From contig JAJFFZ010000013.1 of the NCBI GenBank assembly GCA_021776395.1, forward strand, positions 1-43,724: DNA of 43,724 nt. The letters are read 5' to 3'. Source of the stretch: Hyphococcus sp. (GTDB lineage Bacteria > Pseudomonadota > Alphaproteobacteria > Caulobacterales > Parvularculaceae). Position numbers and translations under genes: made by a program. Below are positions 8,339-16,635 of this stretch, piece by piece (the first letter of the stretch is position 1; every line of letters begins with the position of its first letter). The notes beneath the pieces are model-generated. The model was not told the origin of the DNA. It did no database searches and saw only the letters and a list, made by a program, of their open reading frames with translations.

Positions 8339-9339
8339 AAATTCACTCCTTCAGTAACGAGGGAAAACCCGCCGGCGCTGGCGGGCTCAAGCTGATAGCA
8401 ATCATGGGCGTCAAGACCGGTGACGCGGAGAATTTCTTCAACCCGCCTGCCGTCATTGGTGCGCGAGATAAAAACAATGAGATCGATCGCGTCGGCGATC
8501 AGTTGATAGGGAATCCTGGCCGTCCGCTCCCCAATCAGTTGCTCAATACGCGACAAGGCGGTCGCCGCTGAATTGGCATGCACCGTCGCAATGCCGCCGG
8601 GATGGCCGGTATTCCATGCCTTTAAAAGATCAAGCGCTTCGCCGCCCCTCACCTCACCGACAATGATCCGGTCCGGGCGGAGGCGCATGGTAGATTTAAC
8701 GAGTTGTTCTAGCCCGACGCCCAGCGAGGTGCGCAACGCAACAAGGTCAGGCGCTTCACAGCGAAGCTCGCGTGTGTCTTCAAGGATGACGATGCGCTCT
8801 TCCGCGCGCGCAACTTCTGCGAGCAGCGCATTAACGAGCGTGGTTTTCCCGGACGACGTGCCGCCGGCGATCAAAATATTATCGCGGGTCTTAACGGCGG
8901 ATTTGAGGACCAGCGCCTGGGCGCCGGTGATGACGCCGGCTTCAACATAATCGTCGAGGCTGATAACGCGGCCCGCCGGTTTGCGGATCGCGAATGCCGG
9001 CCCGAGCGCTATGGGCGGCAACACGCCTTCAAAGCGCTCACCGGTTCCAGGGAGTTCTGCGGAAACAACCGGGTTTTCCTTGTTGCAATCAAACCCCACA
9101 TGGCTTGCTACCAACCGGATGATCCGTTCAATGTCTTGGCGGTTTAGGACCTTATCCTCACGAATTCGGCCAGTCTCATGGCGTTCAATCCACAGCGCCC
9201 CATCGGGATTGACCATGATCTCAATGACGGACGCATCATCAAGCGCCGCGCCGATTATCGGCCCGAACGCTGTCTTTAACATCGAGGCGCGCCGAGCCGC
9301 CGTTATGGCGGCGCCATTGGTTGGTGATCGGTCGGTCAT
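8335..9339 (-). CDS. trbB: TrbB/VirB11 traffic ATPase
   Basis: A 334-residue VirB11-family hexameric ATPase that assists pilus assembly and switching to DNA transfer. Visible motifs are Walker A GGTSSGKTTL, the acidic box ILEDTRELRC, Walker B-like RIIVGEVRGGEALDLLKAWNTGH and the His box (GGIATVHANSA). The start at 9339 (MTDRSPTNG) overlaps the stop of the CopG-like gene as ATGA; a longer frame beginning at 9522 would lie inside that gene. Length is normal for TrbB. Confidence 0.95.
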   Translation of the reverse strand: MTDRSPTNGAAITAARRASMLKTAFGPIIGAALDDASVIEIMVNPDGALWIERHETGRIREDKVLNRQDIERIIRLVASHVGFDCNKENPVVSAELPGTGERFEGVLPPIALGPAFAIRKPAGRVISLDDYVEAGVITGAQALVLKSAVKTRDNILIAGGTSSGKTTLVNALLAEVARAEERIVILEDTRELRCEAPDLVALRTSLGVGLEQLVKSTMRLRPDRIIVGEVRGGEALDLLKAWNTGHPGGIATVHANSAATALSRIEQLIGERTARIPYQLIADAIDLIVFISRTNDGRRVEEILRVTGLDAHDCYQLEPASAGGFSLVTEGVNL

Positions 9340-9788
9340 TCGGCCGCCTCCAATGCGCCGCCGCCAACTGGTTCCAATCCCATGTGAGAGAGAAGCGCAT
9401 CGCCATAACGCTCCTTTCCCATCAACCGGTCGCCAACCTGTCCGATAAAATGCTCGAACCGCTTCCGGCCCAACGCCTCGGCGCCAGCGCGCGATTGCTC
9501 CGGGAGTGGCGGCGTGATGCAAAGATAGTAAAGCACGTAGAGAGCAAGGGTCTCAGATTGCGCCGCCCCATCATCAGCAAGCCGCTCCATGGCTCTGGTC
9601 ATTTTGTCAAAACGTTTAATGAGAATGGTTAGTTCGCGGGTCTCAGATGTTGGCGCTAGCAATTGCTTTAGCGCCGCATCCACAATTGACGCTTTTGTAC
9701 TGTTTTCATGATGCGTCGCGTGATCGAGGAGCTTTGCAGCCTCATGACTAATGTGAATATTGATGCGGGGTTTTGGCATGATACTCAC
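9336..9788 (-). CDS. CopG-family ribbon-helix-helix protein between traG and trbB
   Basis: A 150-residue protein with an N-terminal ribbon-helix-helix region (PRINIHISHEAAKLLDHATH, then the helix around TKASIVDAALKQLL) and an alpha-helical C-terminal part of unknown role. Proteins like this are encoded at the same place, between traG and trbB, in many Tn4371-like and alphaproteobacterial elements and are annotated as CopG-type conjugal transfer regulators. DNA binding is inferred from the fold. It could act as a local repressor of the trb operon or as a relaxosome accessory factor. The first ATG overlaps the traG stop; an internal ATG three codons later (MPKPR) is also possible. Confidence 0.85.
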   Translation of the reverse strand: MSIMPKPRINIHISHEAAKLLDHATHHENSTKASIVDAALKQLLAPTSETRELTILIKRFDKMTRAMERLADDGAAQSETLALYVLYYLCITPPLPEQSRAGAEALGRKRFEHFIGQVGDRLMGKERYGDALLSHMGLEPVGGGALEAAE

Positions 9789-11812
9789 ATGCTCGGTAAA
9801 ATGCTGTCGGGGTGCTGGTCGAGTCCGGCGGCGCGGCGTGCAGTCTCGCGACTAAGCTGGTTCAATCGACGCGCGACTGCTTGGTCGTCGTCACCTTCCA
9901 AACTCTCATCAGAAGGTTCGGGTATGATTTCTTTTTGCTGTTTGGAGGGCGCGAATTCCGGTTTAAGAGCATGCCCGCCTTCGTCGCTGACAGTCTTCAG
10001 CGAATCTTCGTCCGCTTGTGAATGGTCAAAAACGGGATTGTTCGGCATAGGCGCACCCGACCAATCGTCGCAGCGCTGCTCTGGCCGATCCGGATACGCA
10101 GTCGTCCAATCGGTAATTTCTGGCGGTGCGGCACAACGCGCCATGAAGTTTGCATCTTCAAAATATTTGAGCTTGTTGGCGCGGATCGGCGGGGCGCCAG
10201 CAATCAACACAACCGCCTCATCGGCCGGCAATTGCATCACTTCACCTGGCGTCAATAATGGCCGCGCTGTTTCCTGGCGCGAGACCATGACATGGGCGAG
10301 CCACGGCGCCAGGCGATGTCCGGCATAGTTCTTCTGGGCGCGCAATTCGGTGGCCGTGCCAAGCGAGTCGGATATCCGTTTTGCCGTGCGATCATCGTTG
10401 GCGGCGAAGGCAATGCGTATATGGCAATTATCGAGGATCGAATTGTTGGCGCCATATGCTTTTTCGATCTGGTTCAGCGACTGCGCGATCAGATAGGCGC
10501 GCACCCCATAGCCCGCCATGAAGGCAAGCGCCGATTCAAAGAAATCGAGCCGCCCAAGCGCTGGAAACTCATCGAGCATCATCAATAATTTGTGGCGTTT
10601 AGGCGCAGATGCGGTCTCGAGCTCTTCGGTGAGCCGCCGACCGATCTGATTGAGGATCAACCGCACCAGGGGTTTGGTGCGTGAGATGTCTGACGGTGGC
10701 ACAACGAGATAAAGCGAGACCGGATGCTCGGCATCCATCAACTCTGCAATCCGCCAGTCGCAAGCGCTTGTGACTTTTGCAATCGTCGGGTCGCGATAGA
10801 GCCCTAAGAAACTCATTGCCGTTGATAAAACGCCCGATCGCTCATTTTCGGATTTGTTCAAAAGCTCGCGCGCCGCTTGCGCCACAACCGGGTGCGTTTG
10901 AGGCGCACCCTTTGTTCCCAAATGATTGGTCGCCATCATGATGGTGAGGCTCCCCTCGAAAGATCGTGAAGGGTCCGACAGAAACGACGCTACTCGCGCT
11001 AACGTCTTTTCTTCCTCGGTGTAGAGGACATGAAGAATGACCCCGACCAGGAGAGCGTGCCCAGTCTTTTCCCAATGGGTGCGCCGTTCTAAGGAGCCTT
11101 CTGGATCAACGAGAATATCAGCTATGTTTTGAACGTCGCGAACCTCGCCCTCGCCTTTTCGCACCTCCAGAAGCGGATTGTATCGCGCCGAATTCGGATT
11201 GGTCGGATCGAATAACAAGCAGTGGGAGAAGGTTGATCGCCAACCGGCTGTGAGCTGCCAGTTCTCGCCTTTGATATCGTGGATGACGGTACTGCCCGTC
11301 CACGATAATACTGTTGGTACGACAAGACCGATGCCCTTCCCCGATCGCGTCGGCGCGAAAGCCATAACATGCTCCGGCCCATCATGACGGAGATAGTCGC
11401 CGTTCCATTTCCCGAGAAACACGCCTGATGAATTCAGCAAACCCGCTTTTGTAATATCGTTGCTGGCCGCCCATTTGGCGGAACCATAGGTCGTAACATT
11501 TTTTGTTTGCCGCGCCCGCCAGACAGAACCTGCGATCGCAGCGACTGCGCCAAACATCCCGCCCGACGCGGCAATGGCGCCGCCGTGCATGAAGACTGCT
11601 GGCGCATAAGCCTCGTAAGAATACCACCACTCGAACAGACGCCACGGATAATAGATCGGCGTATCAAATGTGTTGAACCATGGGGAACCGAGCGCCGCGT
11701 CATAGCCAAAAGCGCCGGCGACATAGGCGGTCGCCGCCCACATCGCGCTCGCAATGATAAGAAAAACAACAATCGCCTGACCGATCAGTATTTTTGTTGG
11801 CGTCATGATCAA
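9785..11812 (-). CDS. traG: TraG/VirD4 type IV coupling protein
   Basis: A 675-residue coupling protein that brings the relaxase-DNA complex to the secretion channel. Two N-terminal membrane helices (about 9-36 and 75-97) precede the ATPase domain. Walker A is APTRSGKG at 153-160, and Walker B is LLMMLDEFPALGRL near residue 410. Further TraG-family hallmarks are HDIKGENW, GNNSILDNCHIRIAFAAND and the acidic C-terminal tail. A GGGAT sequence lies a few bases upstream of the ATG at 11812. It is the first gene of the overlapping trb operon, with the periodic repeat array at 11879-12014 in its upstream region. Confidence 0.96.
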   Translation of the reverse strand: MIMTPTKILIGQAIVVFLIIASAMWAATAYVAGAFGYDAALGSPWFNTFDTPIYYPWRLFEWWYSYEAYAPAVFMHGGAIAASGGMFGAVAAIAGSVWRARQTKNVTTYGSAKWAASNDITKAGLLNSSGVFLGKWNGDYLRHDGPEHVMAFAPTRSGKGIGLVVPTVLSWTGSTVIHDIKGENWQLTAGWRSTFSHCLLFDPTNPNSARYNPLLEVRKGEGEVRDVQNIADILVDPEGSLERRTHWEKTGHALLVGVILHVLYTEEEKTLARVASFLSDPSRSFEGSLTIMMATNHLGTKGAPQTHPVVAQAARELLNKSENERSGVLSTAMSFLGLYRDPTIAKVTSACDWRIAELMDAEHPVSLYLVVPPSDISRTKPLVRLILNQIGRRLTEELETASAPKRHKLLMMLDEFPALGRLDFFESALAFMAGYGVRAYLIAQSLNQIEKAYGANNSILDNCHIRIAFAANDDRTAKRISDSLGTATELRAQKNYAGHRLAPWLAHVMVSRQETARPLLTPGEVMQLPADEAVVLIAGAPPIRANKLKYFEDANFMARCAAPPEITDWTTAYPDRPEQRCDDWSGAPMPNNPVFDHSQADEDSLKTVSDEGGHALKPEFAPSKQQKEIIPEPSDESLEGDDDQAVARRLNQLSRETARRAAGLDQHPDSILPSM

Positions 11813-12279
11813 ATCCCGTTAAACGCAAGCATGCGCTCGATCGGGCGATCATCGGCCTACAAACCAAAAACTGTCACTAGGGATTATAAGGGATTTCTTG
11901 CGGCTCTATGTGGCCGGATGTGGCGATTGGCGGCCATTTGAGGCGGCTTGTGGTTACTTGCGGTGATATGTGGTGGATTGCGGGAATTCGCGGTTGCATG
12001 TGGAGTATTGGAGGCTTGACGTACTGAGACCACCGGTAGGAGGCAGCGGGTTATTTCAGGAAGATCCTCTTAGCGGACGTTAGGCTATATGGTGGATTGG
12101 GCGAAGTCGTAATCCGCTATTTGTAGCTATCAAATGTTGAAAGTGGTTACAGTGCATTGCGCTTCGCTTAATGCACCGCACTTGCTTGCTATCCCTCTTG
12201 TTGCGTCTTCCGTCGAAGCAGCGCCCAATGAGACTCCGTTCATATGAGCAGTGGCGACTAGGGGCGACATGAGAGCGCG
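11813..12279. other. Intergenic region between traG and the Shedu gene
   Basis: A 467-base non-coding stretch between divergent genes. From left to right it contains GATCG-GG-CGATC (11839-11850) close to the traG start, the 10-bp-periodic TGNGG array (11879-12014), and an imperfect stem GTGCATT/AATGCAC with loop GCGCTTCGCTT (12152-12176). The stem resembles a dispersed palindromic element. I see no convincing open reading frame. Promoters for traG (minus) and for the Shedu gene (plus) should both lie here, but I cannot place -10/-35 boxes with confidence. Confidence 0.6.
11879..12014. repeat. 10-bp-periodic TGNGG pentamer array upstream of traG
   Basis: Twelve pentamers of form TGNGG (mostly TGTGG or TGCGG, with GGCGG at 11929 and CGCGG at 11989 as variants) start at 11899, 11909, 11919, 11929, 11939, 11949, 11959, 11969, 11979, 11989, 11999 and 12009. 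The last carries one extra base (TGGAGG). Two AGGGA copies at 11879 and 11889 are in the same register. The five-base spacers differ in sequence, so this is phased short sites rather than a simple tandem duplication. The period is not a multiple of three, which argues against a protein repeat. One copy per helical turn places every pentamer on the same DNA face. Confidence 0.85.
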
Positions 12280-13527
12280 ATGATCGACTTTGACGTAAAA
12301 AAACGCAGCGTCGTCCTAGAGTATGAGCCTGACTTCAACGCCGGCTGGGTAATGAAGGAGCTGAACACTCATCGCCAAGTGACCATCAGCCGCGCGTTTA
12401 CCTTTAAGGAAGGCGATCTCATTTCCGGGCCGGATGAAACGGAATTCGGAGATGTCGAGGAAGGCGCTTTCCGGTTTCGCTTCGCCAAACGAAAAGACGG
12501 ATATTTCTGCATCGCCGGTCGAATATTGAACATCGAGAATGATGTATTGATCGCCGATCAAGGCATTCTACTCGAACGCAAGCTTTTCGTGGCCGAGCGC
12601 AATATCGGCATATTTCGGCGCATCGCCAAGGTGAAGCAGGACGATGGCGATATCGTTGTTGGCGGCAACCGTGACGGCGCCATCCCGATAGACGCCTTTC
12701 GCGAACTACTCGACAAATTCCCGAACTCCGGAGAGCTCGACCGCTATGCAAGTGCACGTGTCGAGACCATCGTCGGCGAATTCTTCGACGGGATGAGAAG
12801 TGCGCGCGAGAAATACGAAACCTATCTCAGCAAGCGAAAGTCGTCCGTAAGCAAAAAACCGCTCCGGCAACAAGCGCTATTGCAGGCGGAAATCGACAAA
12901 TACATCTACTTGCGTGACACGATTTCGGCTTGGCTAGAAAAAGCGTACACCTATACCGAGCGCGACTGGCAGGGGATGATCACGAAAGTCATCCTTCTTT
13001 TATTCCCGAAATATGTCGCCGTGCTGGAGAATGTCCAAATTTCTGATTTCTACTCATCGCCGGACCGCAGGAAAAAGAGGTACATCGACCTGTGCCTCGT
13101 CGATGCTGGCGGAAACATCGACGTCATCGAAATTAAGAAGCCATTCGATAACACCATCCTGAGCAAGAGTCGCTACCGGGACAATAGCCTTCCGGCGAGG
13201 GAACTGTCGGGAAGCATCATGCAGGCGGAGAAATACCTATTCCACCTTTCAAAATGGGGCGTCGCGGGTGAGCGCGCACTGTCCAAGCGATATGAAGCGG
13301 AACTACCGACCGCGATGCCAATCCGCATCACCAATCCTAAGGCAATGATTATCCTGGGGCGGGACCGCTTGCCGAGCAGCCAACAAGCACTTTCAGAAAG
13401 TCAGATGCTCGACCTGGAGGTCATCAAACGCAAATATGCCAATATGATGGACATCCTCACATACGATGACCTTTTACGGCGCCTGGACAACATGATCGCT
13501 TCGCTCTCTCAACGAAAGCAGAAATAG
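12280..13527 (+). CDS. sduA: Shedu anti-phage nuclease (DUF4263)
   Basis: A 415-residue Shedu immune protein. The C-terminal DUF4263 domain (about residues 215-380) carries a PD-(D/E)xK-type nuclease signature: Asp270 in YIDLCLVD and Glu284-Ile-Lys286 in VIEIKKPF. An upstream conserved helix with ERDWQ at 227-231 fits the family. The N-terminal 210 residues are the variable part, mainly beta-rich, thought to regulate or sense. Shedu is a known single-gene anti-phage defence system. The gene stands alone, facing away from traG, and is followed by a strong terminator, so it is an independent cargo gene. The start has a weak purine stretch (GAGAGCGCG) upstream. Confidence 0.85.
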   Translation: MIDFDVKKRSVVLEYEPDFNAGWVMKELNTHRQVTISRAFTFKEGDLISGPDETEFGDVEEGAFRFRFAKRKDGYFCIAGRILNIENDVLIADQGILLERKLFVAERNIGIFRRIAKVKQDDGDIVVGGNRDGAIPIDAFRELLDKFPNSGELDRYASARVETIVGEFFDGMRSAREKYETYLSKRKSSVSKKPLRQQALLQAEIDKYIYLRDTISAWLEKAYTYTERDWQGMITKVILLLFPKYVAVLENVQISDFYSSPDRRKKRYIDLCLVDAGGNIDVIEIKKPFDNTILSKSRYRDNSLPARELSGSIMQAEKYLFHLSKWGVAGERALSKRYEAELPTAMPIRITNPKAMIILGRDRLPSSQQALSESQMLDLEVIKRKYANMMDILTYDDLLRRLDNMIASLSQRKQK

Positions 13528-13827
13528 GAAATTCGGCACGAGGCGCTTCGCGCCTTGTAAGGCGGGCCGTGGCCCGCCATCTTTTTTTTCAGCGGGGTAA
13601 ACACCGCCCTACGATTTTTTGTCCGGGGTAATTTCTTATGACCGCTTTTGCGCACCCAACGGCCCATCACTTTGTCGTAAGAGACTTTACGCTTTCAGCT
13701 CCACTCCATTTCCCACGCACGGCCATTAATGCGCCATCCGACAGAAACGAGCGAAGCTCTACCGAGCCGGCCCATTTCATGCTTCAAAGAAGTCTCGACG
13801 GAAACTCTCAGCATGGGGACAACGGTT
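13528..13827. other. Intergenic region between Shedu and the HEPN-like gene
   Basis: It contains two nested or adjacent hairpins just after the Shedu stop: AGGCGC-TTC-GCGCCT at 13541-13555 and the terminator stem at 13561-13578. Beyond about 13600 I see no defined promoter or operator. Short frames beginning at 13638 and 13729 have no recognisable sequence. The exact start of the next gene falls in or just after this stretch. Confidence 0.5.
13561..13589 (+). terminator. Rho-independent terminator after the Shedu gene
   Basis: A perfect GC-rich stem GGCGGGCC-GT-GGCCCGCC at 13561-13578 is followed by AT and then eight T residues (13582-13589). This is a textbook intrinsic terminator for the plus-strand Shedu transcript. 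Confidence 0.9.
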
Positions 13828-15510
13828 ATGCTTCAAATCAATACCGGCAAACTTTTTACCCGTGATATTAGTCGTACAAATCAGCTGAGAGGCATTCTGT
13901 ATTCAAACGGCTGGATCGTCCGTGATGATGATATCTTAACCGCTGCAGGCACGCTTCGCTCAGCAGGATCAGGTCCTCACAACAGTGCCATCGTTTACGA
14001 ACTTCTTGAGAATATCGAGAAGGAAAAAGAAGGACCGGGAGTGCTGATATCACACACGGTCAAGCCGTATCTCGATGACATGGCTGCTGTTGCATCATTC
14101 TATCTCGGCGTTTTGGTTTCCCCTGATCATGATCTCGTGCAGCGTATGATAGACGGCACCTCACACCTTTCCGCGCACGATCAACCTCGCAAGTTCGTCC
14201 AGCGCTTCTTCGATAAACAGGTCCCTCTGAGTCCCGAAGATGGGAGTGCATTCAGCGATTTTATCGCGCAATTATTGGGGCTCGAAAGAAAGCACTTTCT
14301 AGGAGCCATGAGAGCAATTCGAACCTATGTGGCGGCTTTCCACAGCCTTAGTTCCGATCTTGGCTTATCCTATACCTTGCTCGTTTCTGCCGCCGAAACC
14401 TTGTCCCAGAAGTTTGATGATTATGAAAGCGAATGGAGCGATGTTGATGATCAGAAAAAGCATCGCATCGACAAAGCGATGGAGGGAGTGCCTGAAGCAA
14501 GAGCGAATGCTGTGCGTGAGGCCATAGTCCAGTCAGATCACGTTGCTCTATCTCGTAGGTATGGGGAGTTTGTGCTCGCAAGCGTAGGGCCTAAATATTT
14601 TCGCGGAATTGAACCCAAGCCTATCTCGAAATGGGAATTACCTATTGCACTAAAGCAAGCTTATGCCTTTCGGTCAAAGTACATTCACTCAGCAAAACCA
14701 CTGCCAGACCCTCTTACGATGCCCATGAAAGACTGGGAAACGACCGAAGTTGACCGTCGTCCAGCTTTGACATTCCAAGGGCTTAGCCGATTGACCCGGC
14801 ACGTCATTATTCACTTTGTCGAGAACGGCCAAAAGATCGACCAAGAAGTCTATGATTACAGCTTAGAGCGTGCCGGGATAGCTCAGATGCAACTAGCAGC
14901 GCAGTATTGGGTCGCTCGACCAATTGCTGAGGCCGAGCACGTTAAACAACGGTTAGAGGGGTTTCTCGGTCAACTCGCGACATTCTATTTGAGTAATCCC
15001 AGAACGCCGCTCACGGATTTGCGTCCAATCATGGGGTCGTTAAGAGATATGTTTGCACAAGCAAAAGCCTCACACCGTCCTTCGATTTACGCGCTTTATC
15101 TTCTCTTTAACGCGTTAGCTGGATCAGAGGTCGCAGCAGAAGACTGGCAGGATTTTTGTAACAAGCATTCTAATCTATTCGACCAGCCAACGGGTGAAAC
15201 TCTAATCGCAAGAACGATCTTGGAGGATGCCTCATGGGATATCTCTGTGCACGAAAAGGCCTACAAAAACTACTGGGATCAGCGCTTAAGCCGGTCTGGT
15301 TTACACGCTCCAAAGTTTTTTGAAGCGGCCGCAAGTTTGACGCTGGCAGAAAGATACCGGCAAAACGGCGACTTGGATAGTGTCCAACTTTATGTGTCTT
15401 CAGCTGTAGAATGCTATCCAGAGTGCAAAATCCTCATAGCGTTCGAAGCCGCTTCAGACTTCTCAGACAAAATATCTTGGCGAGAGATTTTAGCTGTGGA
15501 GTCTGAGTAA
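13828..15510 (+). CDS. Large unknown protein with HEPN-like (Apea-type) motif
   Basis: About 560 residues from the proposed ATG at 13828 (MLQINTGKLF), chosen because GGGGA lies nine bases upstream; in-frame starts at 13813 and 13729 are possible. I do not recognise a named family. The middle part resembles an Apea-like HEPN domain: a helical segment with LVSAAETLSQKFDDYE, then AYAFRSKYIHS with Arg282 and His287 in the RxxxxH spacing of HEPN ribonucleases. The C-terminal half is helical with no motif I can name. There is no signal peptide or membrane helix. Position between Shedu and AbiE suggests a defence role, for instance RNA cleavage on infection. That function is inference. Confidence 0.7.
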   Translation: MLQINTGKLFTRDISRTNQLRGILYSNGWIVRDDDILTAAGTLRSAGSGPHNSAIVYELLENIEKEKEGPGVLISHTVKPYLDDMAAVASFYLGVLVSPDHDLVQRMIDGTSHLSAHDQPRKFVQRFFDKQVPLSPEDGSAFSDFIAQLLGLERKHFLGAMRAIRTYVAAFHSLSSDLGLSYTLLVSAAETLSQKFDDYESEWSDVDDQKKHRIDKAMEGVPEARANAVREAIVQSDHVALSRRYGEFVLASVGPKYFRGIEPKPISKWELPIALKQAYAFRSKYIHSAKPLPDPLTMPMKDWETTEVDRRPALTFQGLSRLTRHVIIHFVENGQKIDQEVYDYSLERAGIAQMQLAAQYWVARPIAEAEHVKQRLEGFLGQLATFYLSNPRTPLTDLRPIMGSLRDMFAQAKASHRPSIYALYLLFNALAGSEVAAEDWQDFCNKHSNLFDQPTGETLIARTILEDASWDISVHEKAYKNYWDQRLSRSGLHAPKFFEAAASLTLAERYRQNGDLDSVQLYVSSAVECYPECKILIAFEAASDFSDKISWREILAVESE

Positions 15511-15615
15511 GCACGTTGCCGTTGTTCGTTCGCGCAAGACTGTCAAGTTGTACGTGGAACCAAACCGGGCTCACATCACGCTCTATCTGATGTGTCCCGA
15601 GATCGGGTTATGTCC

Positions 15616-15638
15616 GCTTCTGCGCGCTCAGCAGAAGC
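15616..15638 (+). terminator. Possible terminator hairpin after the HEPN-like gene
   Basis: A perfect 8-bp stem GCTTCTGC/GCAGAAGC with a 7-base loop (GCGCTCA) lies 105 bases after the stop at 15510. It has no T-run, so intrinsic termination is uncertain; it could be a Rho-linked hairpin or a small palindromic element. The rest of 15511-15699 shows nothing I can assign. Confidence 0.35.
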
Positions 15639-15699
15639 AAGCCCTGACATTGGTTGTCGCCTGTTGTTTGGCTTCAGTTACCTCAATATGACGGCGCTT

Positions 15700-16635
15700 T
15701 CATAGCCGGTCCGCCGTAGCTTCGATTTTTTCCAAGATCTCTGCAAAAGACGGCATTTCCCGATAGTAGAGCGTACGCGTTCTCGCATAGGCGCCTTCGT
15801 AAAGCTTGCGCGTGTCATTGTCCCGAAGAAAAAACGCCTCATTCTTCGCGATTTCTTTTTCGTCTCCTTGTCGGAAACGGGCGTCTTTATGCGCCTTGTA
15901 TTCAAGCGTGCCGATAAATTTTTGAACATCTTCGGAACTCAATAGGCAGTAGACGTCGTAGTAATGCCGTATGAAATTCTGGGGTAAGGCGCCCGTTCCC
16001 TGTTGTTTGCGGTATTTCGTCGAGATTGTCTGGAGTTTCTCGACAAAGGTGTAACCCGGCTCATAGCACGCGACGGCTTTGGCGCGGTTATCGAGAATAT
16101 CATCGGCGCCGTTCTTTATAGCGTGATCGAATGCCCAGGAAGATATATCGCAGGGCCGATTCGGCGCGGTTACATCAAAGCCGGCTTCAAGAAGTATACC
16201 CTCTTTCACGCCAGCGGGTATTGGGTTTTGCGTATCATATTGGAGCCGAATGCCGGCGTTTCGTAATTTTGCGTCGTCAAAGGCTTCGTCGCGGTCAACA
16301 CTCACGATACCTGGTATTTTTATTTCTGTTGCAAGAGTTTCAAAATATTTCCGGCGCGCTTCGATTTGTGCTGGCTTTGTTTGGTTTCGCCCAACGGGCA
16401 AATCATCCGGCGGAATGATTTTGATGTCGATATCCTCAGAGAAACGATGGATGAGTTGGTAGCCCTTTGATAAAGACGTGCCGCCTTTCAGTTCGAATGC
16501 ATAACCGGCTTCTTGCAAACCGAACAGGCAATGCATGATCCAATAGTCTTTTTCGACAAGGGCCGGATCGATCCCAAGATCGCGCCCGACAATGGCGAGA
16601 AGACCAGCAAAGTCAGGCGCTTCATGGAGATACAT
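15700..16635 (-). CDS. abiEii: AbiEii/AbiGii-family nucleotidyltransferase toxin
   Basis: A 311-residue toxin of the type IV toxin-antitoxin/abortive infection system AbiE. It carries the diagnostic KDYW (29-32), the nucleotidyltransferase motif GGTSLSK (51-57) and the metal-binding SEDIDIKI with Asp68 and Asp70. Family members are reported to block growth by adding nucleotides to tRNA or related targets, giving phage resistance. The start shares one base with the stop of the antitoxin gene (TAATG), so the pair is translationally coupled. All key residues are present, so it is probably active. Confidence 0.9.
   Translation of the reverse strand: MYLHEAPDFAGLLAIVGRDLGIDPALVEKDYWIMHCLFGLQEAGYAFELKGGTSLSKGYQLIHRFSEDIDIKIIPPDDLPVGRNQTKPAQIEARRKYFETLATEIKIPGIVSVDRDEAFDDAKLRNAGIRLQYDTQNPIPAGVKEGILLEAGFDVTAPNRPCDISSWAFDHAIKNGADDILDNRAKAVACYEPGYTFVEKLQTISTKYRKQQGTGALPQNFIRHYYDVYCLLSSEDVQKFIGTLEYKAHKDARFRQGDEKEIAKNEAFFLRDNDTRKLYEGAYARTRTLYYREMPSFAEILEKIEATADRL

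Noticed and set aside
11899-12014. The periodic array as a repeated protein segment or CRISPR-like array
   Set aside because: A 10-base period does not keep reading frame, no frame gives a repeated peptide, and units of five conserved bases are far too short for CRISPR repeats.
13638-13865. A 75-codon plus-strand frame before the HEPN-like gene
   Set aside because: Its second half overlaps the larger frame, it has no Shine-Dalgarno sequence, and the translated sequence (rich in His, Pro and Asn) resembles no protein I know.
15678-15929. A basic minus-strand frame overlapping the end of abiEii
   Set aside because: It sits in another frame of a gene with all toxin motifs intact. The Arg/Lys richness comes from that gene's codon use.
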